Positions 1-9,418 are shown, counted from the first letter of the stretch. The stretch: 64,000 bases of DNA from Alphaproteobacteria bacterium UBA4588 (GCA_905182195.1 CAJJAW010000008.1:186001-250000), one strand, 5' to 3'. Made by a program: numbers and translations. Notes: generated from the sequence alone by a model not told the origin.

Positions 1-112
1 TGGCCGCCACGGCCACCCAATGGTCATGGCCTGCCAAACCGCCAACATGCCCAACATGGGCCAGCGCGGGTGCGGGTACAAAACAGGCTAACATGATCAC
101 TATGCGGGTCAT
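1..112 (-). CDS. DUF6732-like small membrane protein, N-terminal part
   Basis: Reading the minus strand from an ATG at 112 gives a hydrophobic signal-like start (MTRIVIMLACFVPAPALA) followed by a His/Gly-rich HVGHVGGLAGHDHW segment. That start resembles small roseobacter proteins annotated DUF6732, which are exported or membrane-anchored and of unknown function. The reading frame stays open to the window edge, so 37 residues are visible and the C-terminus is missing. Predicted signal peptidase cleavage is after ALA. No function can be assigned; the His residues might bind a metal, but that is a guess. Confidence 0.6.
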   Translation of the reverse strand, partial: MTRIVIMLACFVPAPALAHVGHVGGLAGHDHWVAVAA

Positions 113-550
113 GGTCGGGTCCTTCAAAATAGCTATCGAAGAGCCCACAACACATAAGATATGTTGCTTTTTCTGACGATCATGGTGTGCACCCCCAGTT
201 TGGGTCAATGCCTTTCCATGCTCCGCTCCGGTCCCTCGACACCGTCTGGCTGTCACGTTACGCCATATGCCTAAGTAGAGCAAATGGATTTCCGACCGTG
301 CGGCACTCGCAAACGACCCATCGGGCACCTTCTTCAATATCAGATGGCACCACCAAAGGTCTAACCTGCGATAGCCCCACTTAGCTGCAGCCAATGAAAG
401 CCAAGACATCTGCGGCTTGATGAAGCTCTAAGATGCCAAGACAACCGGGATACTAATCCCGGTCCGCGCATTTTCCCGTCAATTTGTCTTTATAGCATTA
501 GGAGTTATGTATGTTTGAAGCGATAGCAGTGGATGCGGGAGTAAATTAAG
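113..550. other. Intergenic region with one strong hairpin
   Basis: About 440 bases lie between the divergent starts of the DUF6732-like gene and yqjG. The short reading frames inside have no credible protein character. A perfect 8-bp inverted repeat with a 4-base loop sits at 444-463 (ACCGGGAT/ATCCCGGT). It is followed on the plus strand by a GC-rich stretch and only a short T run, so it is a weak terminator candidate. I looked for tmRNA, RNase P, SRP and 6S RNA signatures and recognised none. An unannotated transcript is possible. Confidence 0.4.
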
Positions 551-1543
551 ATGGGGCAGTTAGTTGACGGTGTTTGGCATGATGTTTGGTATGATACTGA
601 AAAATCAGGTGGAACTTTTGAACGCTCCACCGCAGGGTTTCGCAATTGGATTACGGCGGATGGCAGCCCAGGGCCCAGCGGAAAGGGTGGCTTCATTGCT
701 GAAAGTGGGCGCTATCACCTCTATGTCTCCTATGCCTGCCCCTGGGCTCATCGCACGATGATCTTTCGTCAGATAAAAGGGTTAACAGACCACATCACTT
801 TTGACGTGGTGCATCCCGATATGCTGAGCGATGGCTGGACATTTGAAACAGATCAAAATGGGTCCACTGGGGATCGCCAATTTGGCCTACCATTTGTCAG
901 GGATATCTATTTGCGCACCGATCCTACTATCAGCGGCCGGGTGACAGTTCCAATTCTTTGGGACAAACACCAAAACACAATTGTATCGAATGAAAGCTCA
1001 GAGATCATCCGCATGTTCAACAATGCCTTTAACAAACTGACAGATAATGACTTAGACTTCTATCCGCCTGCGTTGCGTGCCGAGATAGAGCCCGTTAATC
1101 AACGGATATATAGCACCCTTAATAATGGCGTTTACAGTTGTGGCTTCGCGACCACCCAAGCCGCCTATGATGCCGCCGTTGCACCCTTGTTTGATACTCT
1201 GGATTGGCTAGAGGATCACCTCAAAGACCGACGCTACCTAATGGGTGTAGAATTGACTGAGGCGGATTGGCGCCTATTTCCAACCCTAGCGCGCTTTGAT
1301 TCAGTTTATCACACGCACTTCAAGTGCAACCGCAAGCGTATTATTGATTACCCAAATCTATGGGCCTACACCCGTGAGCTTTACCAACACCCAGGCATCT
1401 CTAACACTTTGAATATCCAACATATTATACGCCACTATCACTTTAGCCATGACACGATAAATCCAAATAGGATCATCCCCACGAACCCTATTTTGGATTG
1501 GAACCAGCCCCACGGACGTGACAAGAACCTCTACTCGGCTTAA
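551..1543 (+). CDS. yqjG: Glutathionyl-hydroquinone reductase (YqjG/Xi-class GST)
   Basis: This 330-residue protein belongs to the Xi-class glutathione transferases, cytoplasmic enzymes that use glutathione to reduce glutathionyl-hydroquinones. The catalytic Cys is visible in YACPWAHRT at Cys63, the position known from E. coli YqjG. An N-terminal thioredoxin-like half is followed by an all-helical C-terminal half containing the ELTEADWRLFPTLARFD region conserved in the family. Length matches the family. The ATG at 551 has a purine-rich GGGAG about 10 bases upstream. It stands alone, with a long gap before the next gene, so it is probably monocistronic. Confidence 0.93.
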   Translation: MGQLVDGVWHDVWYDTEKSGGTFERSTAGFRNWITADGSPGPSGKGGFIAESGRYHLYVSYACPWAHRTMIFRQIKGLTDHITFDVVHPDMLSDGWTFETDQNGSTGDRQFGLPFVRDIYLRTDPTISGRVTVPILWDKHQNTIVSNESSEIIRMFNNAFNKLTDNDLDFYPPALRAEIEPVNQRIYSTLNNGVYSCGFATTQAAYDAAVAPLFDTLDWLEDHLKDRRYLMGVELTEADWRLFPTLARFDSVYHTHFKCNRKRIIDYPNLWAYTRELYQHPGISNTLNIQHIIRHYHFSHDTINPNRIIPTNPILDWNQPHGRDKNLYSA

Positions 1544-1592
1544 TACTTAAAAATCATGCCAAGATCTTCCACACTTTGGTATAAAGTACATA

Positions 1593-1617
1593 AGCCAAAA
1601 CTTTCGAGTTTTAGGCT
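1593..1617 (+). terminator. Hairpin downstream of yqjG
   Basis: AGCCAAAACT pairs with AGTTTTAGGCT around a TTCG tetraloop, with one bulged A. It lies 50 bases past the yqjG stop. No clear T-run follows, so it could stabilise the mRNA end or act as a weak terminator. Confidence 0.4.
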
Positions 1618-1909
1618 CAACACAACCATAACCTTTTATACCTTTGCAAACAGCTCAGAGATTTGATGATTTCAATGTAGGACAAACCGCAGCTTCATGA
1701 AATGCAGCATAAGTGTTTTACTAAGCCCATAGAAAGTTTCTGCAATTTAAGTCAGTATTTTTATTCAAAATTATTATAAATCATACAACACTATAATTTA
1801 TTGACACTCAAAAATATTAACCAACCATAAGGCAGCAATAGGACCCTTGAGTTTTTCTTGCACCCGTCGCAACAATCCTACAAGAGCAGATAAATAGTTG
1901 GAGAACCCC
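1618..1909 (+). promoter_or_regulatory. AT-rich region upstream of the DUF1636-cobD-cbiB operon
   Basis: This AT-rich stretch must hold the promoter of the downstream cobalamin operon. A perfect TTGACA is at 1801-1806, but the matching -10 is poor (CATAAG at 1826-1831, long spacing). I see no cobalamin riboswitch here, unlike the second block near 9.2 kb. A GGAG at 1900-1903 sets the DUF1636 start at 1910. Confidence 0.3.
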
Positions 1910-2281
1910 ATGACCTCTTGGATTACCATTTGTGATACTTGCAAGCGTGAGAACTGGGATCCGGTTGTACAGCCACAGACCGATGGCGAAATTTTAGCTG
2001 ACATGATTGAGCCGCGCGCAAAAACTGCTGGACTGAAAACTCGCCGCGTGTCTTGCATGATGGGTTGTGTCCGAGCTTGCAATGTGGCTATCCAGGGGCC
2101 CAAAAAACTGGCTTATGTGCTCGGTACATTTGAGCCTACCGAAGAAAACGCACAGGCGATTGTCGATTATGCCACGTTGCATCAGGGATCAGACAGCGGC
2201 CAAGTGCCTTATCGGCAATGGCCCCAACCTGTGAAAGGCCGCTTCACCTCCCGCATGGCACCTCTTCCGGACGTGGAATGA
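1910..2281 (+). CDS. DUF1636 family protein, five-Cys paralogue
   Basis: This 123-residue protein of the DUF1636 family, repeatedly found beside cobalamin genes, has no established function. It has C8-x2-C11 (CDTC) near the N-terminus and C49-x3-C53-x3-C57 (CMMGCVRAC), then NVAIQGPKK. The spacing resembles thioredoxin-fold [2Fe-2S] or metal-binding proteins, so a role in redox or cobalt handling is plausible but unproven. The start at ATG 1910 is preferred over the upstream TTG at 1898 because GGAG lies 6 bases before it. Its stop overlaps the cobD start (ATGA), indicating translational coupling. A second copy is at 10270-10614. Confidence 0.85.
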   Translation: MTSWITICDTCKRENWDPVVQPQTDGEILADMIEPRAKTAGLKTRRVSCMMGCVRACNVAIQGPKKLAYVLGTFEPTEENAQAIVDYATLHQGSDSGQVPYRQWPQPVKGRFTSRMAPLPDVE

Positions 2282-3222
2282 TGGCTAGAAATGGGCGCGA
2301 TCATGGTGGAGGGCTGGATGCTGCAGTAGCACAATACGGAGGCAAGCGCTCTAATTGGTTAGATCTGTCGACCGGTATAAACCCCAAGCCCTATGCCATC
2401 CCCACCTTGGAGCCCTCCAGCTGGAAGAACCTGCCCGATTATAAGGCTGATGCAGCTCTCTGTGCTGCCGCACGCGAGTTTTGGAACGTACCTGACTGCG
2501 CTGATATTCTAGCGGTGCCAGGCTGTTCTTCTGCAATCGCACAGATCCCATCACTGCAGCCTGCCAGTTTCGTGGAAGTTGCAACACGCACCTATAACGA
2601 ACATGCAGCCGCCTTTCTCTTTCACGGTTGGGATACGCAAGCGTATCACACTTCTCCTCAGGCACGTGTAATTGTACATCCCAACAACCCAACCGGCGAG
2701 TTCCATTCCAAGATTATAGCGGCCCGCTTAACGGTGATCGATGAAAGTTTTTGTGATATTGCACCTGAGAAAAGTCATATCGCCAAAGCCGCACTACCGG
2801 GTCATATCCTGCTAAAAAGCTTTGGGAAATTTTGGGGTCTTGCAGGATTACGCCTTGGGTTTGCAATTGGTGACCCTGCGCTGATCGATCCGCTACGCGA
2901 AAAACTTGGGCCTTGGCCCGTTTCGGGTATAGCTCTTCAGGTTGGGACGCAAGCACTCAATGATCATGCCTGGGCTGAACAGACACGTCAAAAATTAACT
3001 GAAGACGCCATATATTTAGATCAGATCATGGCTAAAATTGGAGCGGACCCGATGGGTGATTGCCCTCTATTTCGGACCTATAATGTTGAAAACGCACATG
3101 ATTTACAGCATCAGATGGCCCAAGCGCATATCTGGAGCCGAATTTTCCCCTATAGCAAAACATGGATTAGGCTTGGCCTACCCCCAAAGTCTGATTGGGG
3201 CAGATTAGAGGTCGCCCTATGA
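2278..3222 (+). CDS. cobD: Threonine-phosphate decarboxylase
   Basis: This PLP enzyme (fold type I, class II aminotransferase-like, 314 residues) decarboxylates L-threonine-O-3-phosphate to (R)-1-amino-2-propanol phosphate, which supplies the aminopropanol arm of cobalamin. The PLP lysine is in SFGKFWGLAGLRLGF (about Lys184), and the NPNNPTG-like motif reads HPNNPTG. Early residues match the family (N-terminal HGG, LDLSTGINP). The start at 2278 overlaps the DUF1636 stop, and its own stop overlaps the cbiB start. Naming differs between schemes: the aerobic-pathway literature calls this gene cobC. Confidence 0.92.
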   Translation: MMARNGRDHGGGLDAAVAQYGGKRSNWLDLSTGINPKPYAIPTLEPSSWKNLPDYKADAALCAAAREFWNVPDCADILAVPGCSSAIAQIPSLQPASFVEVATRTYNEHAAAFLFHGWDTQAYHTSPQARVIVHPNNPTGEFHSKIIAARLTVIDESFCDIAPEKSHIAKAALPGHILLKSFGKFWGLAGLRLGFAIGDPALIDPLREKLGPWPVSGIALQVGTQALNDHAWAEQTRQKLTEDAIYLDQIMAKIGADPMGDCPLFRTYNVENAHDLQHQMAQAHIWSRIFPYSKTWIRLGLPPKSDWGRLEVAL

Positions 3223-4124
3223 CGCTATTTTTTGCCCTTTTACTGGACGCCCTTATGGGCGAACCCCGCTGGCTTTGGTCACGGATACCACACCCAGCGG
3301 TTTTGATTGGAAATATTATCGCAAAGGCGAGCAGTGGGTTCAATCATTCCCCCAACCAAAAAATTAAAGGGGTTATCTTAGTCATAGGCCTCGTGCTCTG
3401 CAGTGGCGGTCTAGGGTTAGTGCTAAGCCAGCTTGGAGCTTTAGCAGAGATCATTCTAGCAGCAATTCTGCTGGCACAAAAATCCCTTGTACAGCATGTG
3501 CAAGACGTCGCACAATCCTTGCGAATGTCCCTAACGGCCGGGCGCCGGAGCGTGGCTATGATTGTTGGACGTGACACCGCACATATGGACGCAACACAAG
3601 TGGCGCGCGGCGCCATCGAGAGCGCAGCTGAAAACTTCTCTGACGGGATTGTGGCTCCAGCCTTTTGGTTCGCAATCGCAGGCTTGCCAGGCTTGATGAT
3701 CTACAAAGCAATCAACACCGCCGACAGCATGATTGGTTACAAAAACGAAACGTACTTAGACTTTGGCTGGGCGGCCGCACGCCTGGATGATTTAGCTAAT
3801 TGGATCCCAGCACGCCTGTCCGCGTTTGGAATTTGGCTCTTAACGGGGTGCAAAACCAAATGGCGCTCGCTGGCCAATGATGCAAAGCTGCACCGCTCGC
3901 CTAACGCAGGTTGGCCAGAAGCAGCGATGGCCCATGCATTGGGAATAAGCCTATCTGGCCCACGCAGTTATGAGGGGGAAATGCTAGATTTTCTGTGGGT
4001 CAATACCACTGGGCGAAAAGACATCGGCCCAGCAGATATTGAAAAAACTATCCGTATTTTATGGATAACATGGTCAGGCATGTTGGTGTTTGTGGCTGGG
4101 TTTGCGCTTGTGTGTGTTCTGTGA
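3219..4124 (+). CDS. cbiB: Adenosylcobinamide-phosphate synthase CbiB
   Basis: This 301-residue integral membrane protein attaches aminopropanol (phosphate) to adenosylcobyric acid, the step that uses the product of the neighbouring cobD. Family signatures are visible: LLLDALMGEPRWLWSRIPHP at the start, VGRDT and ESAAENFSDGIVAPAFW in the middle, and NTADSMIGYKN. Several hydrophobic segments fit a polytopic membrane protein. The ATG at 3219 lies inside the cobD stop (ATGA), and GAGG at about 3207 is the ribosome site. It is called CobD in the Pseudomonas denitrificans scheme. Confidence 0.93.
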   Translation: MTLFFALLLDALMGEPRWLWSRIPHPAVLIGNIIAKASSGFNHSPNQKIKGVILVIGLVLCSGGLGLVLSQLGALAEIILAAILLAQKSLVQHVQDVAQSLRMSLTAGRRSVAMIVGRDTAHMDATQVARGAIESAAENFSDGIVAPAFWFAIAGLPGLMIYKAINTADSMIGYKNETYLDFGWAAARLDDLANWIPARLSAFGIWLLTGCKTKWRSLANDAKLHRSPNAGWPEAAMAHALGISLSGPRSYEGEMLDFLWVNTTGRKDIGPADIEKTIRILWITWSGMLVFVAGFALVCVL

Positions 4125-4168
4125 ATCAGGCCTACTCGTAGTGATTTAAAAATGTCTTGAGGATTAAA

Positions 4169-5344
4169 ATGCGCCCACTTCTGCTAATCTTAGCATTTGT
4201 TTTTCCAGCTACAACGCTAGGCGCATCTTGCGGTGGCAACTTTGGTCAGTTTTTAAATACTATCAGACAAGAGGCCCACGATTTGGGGTATAGCAGCATT
4301 CTGGTGAATGAATTTTTTGATGCAGCCCAACAAGATCCCAAAGTCCTAAAAGCCGATCGCAGTCAGGGCATATTTCAAAAAGATTTTATTACATTTTCAC
4401 AAATTCTTATCTCAGAGCATCGCTTAAAAGATGCAAAGAAAAATGCGGCAAAATATGCGAGTATTTTTAAACGTATTAATGATAAATTTGGTGTGCCCCC
4501 CGGTGTTCTTTTGGCATTTTGGGGCTTTGAAACAGACTTTGGGGCTAATCAAGGTAATTTTAACACCTTAAATTCCCTCATAACCCTAGCCCATGATTGC
4601 CGACGCCCTGACCTGTTTCGACCCCAGATTTTTGCAGCTCTTGAGCTGTTCAAACGCGGGGAGTTTGATCCAGTTCTAACCACAGGGGCTTGGGCAGGTG
4701 AAATTGGTATGATCCAAATTCTGCCTGGAGATATCATCGAAAGCGGCACAGATGGCGACGGCGATGGCCGCGTTGATTTACAAAACTCCGCGCTGGATGC
4801 GCTGATGACCGGGGGGCATGTACTCAAGCGGCTAGGATGGCAGGTCAATGAACCTTGGCTGCAAGAAATTGAGCTACCAAAAAGCTTTGACTGGGCCATG
4901 ACCGGCCTCAACAAGGCCTACCCCGTTTCACTTTGGAAAGTCCTAGGCGTGACAGCGCGCAATGGAGCCCTATTTGACGATGCGTCTCAGGCATCTGTCT
5001 TACTGCCCGTTGGGCATAAAGGCCCCGCCTTTTTAGCCTATCCTAATTTTAACGTCTATTTTGAGTGGAACCAAAGCCTAGTCTACGTCACCACTGCCGC
5101 CTATTTTGCGACAATTCTGGGCGGTGAACCTACCTATGAAGTTGGAACCCCTGATAAAGGGCTTAATGCCCTTCAGATGCAGGATATCCAAACAAATCTT
5201 GCGCGCCGTGGCCATAATATGGGTAAAATTGATGGAATTTTGGGGTCTAAAACCCGCGCAGCAGTGCAGGCTGAACAGCAACGGTTAGGGTTTCCTGCCG
5301 ATGCTTGGCCAACGCCAGAGTTGCTCCGCAGGCTTTCACGTTAA
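4169..5344 (+). CDS. Lytic murein transglycosylase (MltB family) with peptidoglycan-binding domain
   Basis: This 391-residue exported enzyme cleaves glycan strands of peptidoglycan to 1,6-anhydromuropeptides. A signal peptide ends near TTLGA. The cysteine just after it is not in a proper lipobox, so it is probably soluble periplasmic. The catalytic Glu is Glu121 in FWGFETDFGANQG, the MltB signature. The C-terminal 65 residues form a PG_binding_1 domain (LQMQDIQTNLARRGHNMGKIDG). The ATG at 4169 is chosen over a TTG at 4157 because GAGG lies 6 bases upstream. It converges with smc, leaving 7 bases between stops. Confidence 0.92.
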   Translation: MRPLLLILAFVFPATTLGASCGGNFGQFLNTIRQEAHDLGYSSILVNEFFDAAQQDPKVLKADRSQGIFQKDFITFSQILISEHRLKDAKKNAAKYASIFKRINDKFGVPPGVLLAFWGFETDFGANQGNFNTLNSLITLAHDCRRPDLFRPQIFAALELFKRGEFDPVLTTGAWAGEIGMIQILPGDIIESGTDGDGDGRVDLQNSALDALMTGGHVLKRLGWQVNEPWLQEIELPKSFDWAMTGLNKAYPVSLWKVLGVTARNGALFDDASQASVLLPVGHKGPAFLAYPNFNVYFEWNQSLVYVTTAAYFATILGGEPTYEVGTPDKGLNALQMQDIQTNLARRGHNMGKIDGILGSKTRAAVQAEQQRLGFPADAWPTPELLRRLSR

Positions 5345-5351
5345 GCGCCAA

Positions 5352-8300
5352 TCAAGCAACCATTTGTTCTGCTTTTTTGAGATCAACCGAAACCAATTGG
5401 CTCACCCCCTGCTCGGCCATTGTGACCCCAAATAACCGGTCCATCCGCGCCATGGTAATAGCATGGTGGGTGATGATCAAAAACCTTGTGTCAGTACGGC
5501 GGGTCATTTCGTCCAGCAAGTCGCAAAAACGAGTGACATTGGCATCATCCAAAGGTGCGTCTACCTCGTCTAATACACAAATCGGCGCAGGATTTGCCAA
5601 AAACACTGCAAATATCAGCGCCATGGCAGTCAATGTTTGCTCTCCACCTGACAGCAGACTGAGGGTCGACAGTTTCTTGCCCGGAGGTTGGCAGAGAATT
5701 TCAAGACCCGCATCCAGCGGATCGTCACTTTCTACCAGTACCAAATTGGCCTCTCCCCCGCCAAATAGGTGCGAAAACAGCGTGCCAAAGTTGCGGTTTA
5801 CCTCATCAAAAGCGGTCAACAATCGGTCACGGCCTTCTTTGTTGAGATTGGAAATGCCACCACGCAGGGTTCTTATGGCCTCTTCAAGATCTGTTTTCTC
5901 TTTCGTCAAGGCATCAAATTCTTCCTGAACCTCACGCGAGTCTTCTTCCGCCCGTAGATTCACCGCCCCAAGCGCATCTCTCTGCCGCCGCAGCCGTACC
6001 ACTTCCGCCTCAACCTGTTCTGCTGGTGGCATTTTCAATGGATCGACTTCTAATTGCTCTAGTAAGACTTGTGGTTCTGTTTCCAACTCTTCACGAATAC
6101 GTTCTGCTGCGAGTGCAACGGCTTCGATAGCAGCCTCAGAGCGGGCTTCAGCACCAGCACGAGTTTCACGGCTTTCAGATGCAACCCGCGCAGCGCCACG
6201 CTCAGCATCGGCAGTCTGACGCAAATTTGTCTCACCCATGGCCAAGCCGTCCGCCGCTGCCCTCCGCCGCTCCTCAGCCTCCAGCAGCGCCCGCAAGAGT
6301 TTAGCGCGTTGCGCGCGAATCTGCTCAGGCTCAGAAATTGCAGAGCTGAGATCCACCTCAGCCGTAGTGTGGCGTTTCAAAAGCTCTTCAGCTCGCGCCC
6401 TAGCATTGCCCAACCGCCCAACCCAGCTGTCAATATCCTTCGCCACTAAGCCTATCCGCTTGTCACGCGCCTCACCATCACTGCGGACTTCATCATGCGC
6501 CGCCCGACGGCTCATCATAGTGACCCTGCTAGCCTCAACGGTCAGCTTGATGTCTTCCACCCGCAAACGAGCCGCTACAAGGTCCTCCAATCCGTCCATA
6601 TTAGTCTGCGCCTCGCTCAGCTGTAACCGAGCGTCAGCGGCATCTTGGCCATGCCTTGTTACGGCCAGCGCAAGCGCCTCCAGCCGACCATCAGCCAAAT
6701 TTAGTTCTGCCTCAGCGCGCGACACAGCGCGGCCTGCGTCCGCCATAAGCCCATCCGCCGCGCGCCTTGCTACTCGAGCGTCTTGATCGGACTTGGCCAA
6801 GACCTGCATGTGCTCCACCAATGTTTGGTGGGTAGCGTCAGCCGCATATGCCTCCGCCTTAGCAACAGCCAATTCCTGTTGCAGAGCCTGCAATCTATTA
6901 CGTTGCTCTAGCGCCAAAGCAGCTGCAGATGGAGCATCTTTGGCCTGGGATCGAAACCCATCCCAGCGCCATAAATCACCCTCAAGGCTCACCAGCCTCT
7001 GGCCTGGCAAAAGGGATTCATGGAGCCGCGCACCTTCCGCTGCAGTCACTAGACCCACCTGGGCAATACGACGATTTAATACCCCAGGCAAAGTCACATA
7101 TTGGCCAAAGCTTTCAATGCCTTTTGGAAGTACCTGTTCACAATCATAGTCAACTAATCCAGCCCAACCCGACAGTCCATCAGCAGTAACAATGGGCGCC
7201 TTGAGATCATCAGCCAAAGCTGCGCCAAGCGCTTTTTCATAACCAGATAGCACATCAACTTGATCCAAAACTTGATCACCTTTGCCACGATCCCGCTCCA
7301 CCAATTTGGTAAGAGCAGACACTTCAGCTTGCAAAGCATTGACGACGCCATTGGCCTCAGCTCGGGTACCGCGTGCCACAGTTTCTTTAACTTGGCTGTT
7401 GGCTCTCTCCGCCTCAGCTTTAGCCAGGGAGGTTTCAGCTTCAGCCACTGTTTTGATAGCTACAGCTTCATCTTGCGCAGCTTTTTCATAAATGACAGCG
7501 GCACCGCTGGCTTGAAATTGGGCTTGAGCAACTGCCGTTTCAGCAGTAATCTCGTCAAACTCAGATTTAGTCAAACGCTTCTTAGCATCCTCCAAAAAGC
7601 GTTCCGTAGAATGATGGCTAGCGGCCAAGCGTGCCACATCTTCCGTAATCTCGGCCAGTTGAGATTCTCGATCGTGCAACACCGCCGCCGCTTGTGAAGC
7701 TTCCCCACCCGCTTTTTGCACCCGTTGAACGTGACCCTCGCCGGCCGCTTCAAGCTCAGTGGCCTCCGCACGCAACCTGGCAATTGTCTCACCCGCATCT
7801 TTATTGAGATTCTCTTCGCGCTGCATATCCGCCGTCAGCTGCACAATGCTTTGTTGCAAGGTGTGAGTGATTTCGTCAGCTCGCTTTTCTTGATCAGCCA
7901 AGGTATCTTTTTGAACGTTCAACCGTTGCAAAACTGCATTTGAGATGGCCTCTTCTTCTCGTAGTGGCGGTAATGCTACTTCACATGCTTCACGCTCTTT
8001 AACAGCTTTTTGCACAGTAGTTTCCGCCTGCGCAGCAGTAATGGTGCCTAAACGCAGTACTTCCTCAGCAGTGGCCCGAGCTTCATCAGCCTCTTTCCAT
8101 CGGCGGTAGAGCAATAGCCCCTCGGCCAAGCGCAGACTGGCGCCGAGCTCTTTGTATCGTGCTGCCTGTTTAGCTTGGCGAGCCAATTGGGACAGTTGAT
8201 TGCCCAATTGCTCAATCACATCATCTACACGAGACAGGTTAGTCTCCGCCCCTTTAAGCTTCAACTCCGCCTCATGCCGTCGGGCGTAGAGCCCAGAAAT

Positions 8301-8807
8301 ACCGGCTGCCTCCTCCAAAATGCGACGACGAGCCTTGGGTTTAGCGTTAATCAATTCGCTGATTTGGCCTTGCCTGACCAACGCTGGGGAATGAGCGCCA
8401 GTACTGGCATCAGCAAATAACATCTGCACGTCACGGGCGCGTACGTCTTTGCTATTGGTTTTAAAAGCAGATCCAATATCTCGCGTAATCCGGCGCACTA
8501 CATCCAGCAAGTCACTTTCATTGAAGCTGGCAGGCGCAAGCCTTTTTGTATTATCAATTTGCAAGCTAACTTCAGCGAAGTTGCGGGCTGGGCGAGTGGC
8601 AGTACCCGCAAAAATGACATCTTCCATGCCACCTCCACGCATAGCTGTCGGCCGATTTTCACCCATAACCCATCGCAGCGCCTCAAGCAGATTCGACTTT
8701 CCACAGCCGTTAGGGCCGACGACGCCCGTCAACCCATCCGCAATAATTAAATCCGTAGGATCCACAAAACTTTTAAAGCCATTTAACCGTAATTTAGAAA
8801 ACCGCAC
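5352..8807 (-). CDS. smc: Chromosome segregation ATPase SMC
   Basis: This 1151-residue cytoplasmic SMC protein organises and segregates the chromosome together with ScpA and ScpB, which are not in this window. The N-terminal ATPase half carries Walker A GPNGCGKSN (about residues 31-39). Long coiled coils flank a hinge near residues 500-620, and the C-terminal half carries the LSGGEQTL signature and Walker B ICVLDEVDAPLDD. The start is a GTG at 8807, giving MRFSKLRLNGFKSFVDP with GAGGG about 9 bases upstream. Another GTG at 8816 would add three residues. Related species usually start at the equivalent of the shorter form. Confidence 0.95.
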   Translation of the reverse strand: MRFSKLRLNGFKSFVDPTDLIIADGLTGVVGPNGCGKSNLLEALRWVMGENRPTAMRGGGMEDVIFAGTATRPARNFAEVSLQIDNTKRLAPASFNESDLLDVVRRITRDIGSAFKTNSKDVRARDVQMLFADASTGAHSPALVRQGQISELINAKPKARRRILEEAAGISGLYARRHEAELKLKGAETNLSRVDDVIEQLGNQLSQLARQAKQAARYKELGASLRLAEGLLLYRRWKEADEARATAEEVLRLGTITAAQAETTVQKAVKEREACEVALPPLREEEAISNAVLQRLNVQKDTLADQEKRADEITHTLQQSIVQLTADMQREENLNKDAGETIARLRAEATELEAAGEGHVQRVQKAGGEASQAAAVLHDRESQLAEITEDVARLAASHHSTERFLEDAKKRLTKSEFDEITAETAVAQAQFQASGAAVIYEKAAQDEAVAIKTVAEAETSLAKAEAERANSQVKETVARGTRAEANGVVNALQAEVSALTKLVERDRGKGDQVLDQVDVLSGYEKALGAALADDLKAPIVTADGLSGWAGLVDYDCEQVLPKGIESFGQYVTLPGVLNRRIAQVGLVTAAEGARLHESLLPGQRLVSLEGDLWRWDGFRSQAKDAPSAAALALEQRNRLQALQQELAVAKAEAYAADATHQTLVEHMQVLAKSDQDARVARRAADGLMADAGRAVSRAEAELNLADGRLEALALAVTRHGQDAADARLQLSEAQTNMDGLEDLVAARLRVEDIKLTVEASRVTMMSRRAAHDEVRSDGEARDKRIGLVAKDIDSWVGRLGNARARAEELLKRHTTAEVDLSSAISEPEQIRAQRAKLLRALLEAEERRRAAADGLAMGETNLRQTADAERGAARVASESRETRAGAEARSEAAIEAVALAAERIREELETEPQVLLEQLEVDPLKMPPAEQVEAEVVRLRRQRDALGAVNLRAEEDSREVQEEFDALTKEKTDLEEAIRTLRGGISNLNKEGRDRLLTAFDEVNRNFGTLFSHLFGGGEANLVLVESDDPLDAGLEILCQPPGKKLSTLSLLSGGEQTLTAMALIFAVFLANPAPICVLDEVDAPLDDANVTRFCDLLDEMTRRTDTRFLIITHHAITMARMDRLFGVTMAEQGVSQLVSVDLKKAEQMVA

Positions 8808-9187
8808 CGCCTGCACCCTCGTGATTCTACTAGACTAAGTTAGACGAAGCAAAGGAGTGGGAGTCAACGCCAAGCACCCTTATCCTGTGTTATCACCCAT
8901 CTTATCCACAATATGTTGGGTTTTGGCGCTTTGAAAGCTCACGGTGCATAGATTATTGATGAACTTTTAATTTTACTATTAATTTAGTGAGTACACTATA
9001 ATCTTTAGCTGGCAGAAAAACTGTCATCACCGATCATATTGATCGGTTGCAAAACTAGTGGCCTGCCCAAAAGTGAACCAAAATAGGTTTGCTCTATGTA
9101 ACTTTTTTACCTAAATGCCGATCCTCTGCACTTGGATGTCGCAAACGTTCTTGACGATTGGGCAAAGGCAGGACAGAGATGAGATCT
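8808..9187. other. smc / cobalamin-uptake intergenic region
   Basis: Nearly 400 bases separate the divergent smc gene from the riboswitch. It holds one perfect DnaA-box-like 9-mer (TTATCCACA, 8902-8910) and an AT-rich tract at about 8955-9005 with a TATAAT at 8997-9002. A perfect 8-bp inverted repeat, ACCGATCA/TGATCGGT with a 3-base loop, is at 9029-9047. A TTGACG at 9151-9156 could be a -35 for the riboswitch transcript, but its -10 is poor. No protein gene is evident. Confidence 0.4.
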
Positions 9188-9370
9188 GTAAGGTGTTCGT
9201 TGGATGCAAAGCATTCAGAACTGAAACGGGAATTTGGTGCGGGTGACCCATTCAGGGATCCAAAACCAAAGCCGCCCCCGCGACTGTAAGTGGTTTGGGT
9301 CTGTTATATGCCACTGGGAAACCGGGAAGGTTACAGACCATCACGCCGCCAGCCAGGAGACCGGCCTACT
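9188..9370 (+). ncRNA. Cobalamin (AdoCbl) riboswitch
   Basis: The conserved elements appear in order: AAGGTGTTCGTTG at the 5' stem, GGGAATTTGGTGCGGGTGA, GCCGCCCCCGCGACTGTAA, CCACTGGGAAACCGGGAAGG, and the B12 box AGCCAGGAGACCGGCC at 9351-9366. This order is diagnostic for the cobalamin riboswitch class. It precedes cbtB by about 50 bases. Between them is a CCTGTC/GACAGG hairpin (9384-9401) just before the AGGAG ribosome site of cbtB. Cobalamin binding would therefore be expected to lower translation or transcription of the cobalt-uptake genes. Boundaries are approximate. Confidence 0.95.
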
Positions 9371-9418
9371 AAATGTACCAACCCCCTGTCGGGTGTGACA
9401 GGTTTAGGAGATAGAATT

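Noticed and set aside
187-384. 65-codon open frame upstream of yqjG
   Set aside because: Its sequence has no protein character or ribosome site; it is probably chance in non-coding DNA.
6238-6786. Long plus-strand frame (182 codons) antisense to smc
   Set aside because: Ser/Ala/Arg-rich composition is the usual shadow of an Ala/Glu-rich coiled coil on the other strand.
8902-8910. TTATCCACA, a perfect DnaA box beside an AT-rich tract
   Set aside because: It is a single box with no cluster and no dnaA or origin-linked genes, so it is not a credible replication origin.
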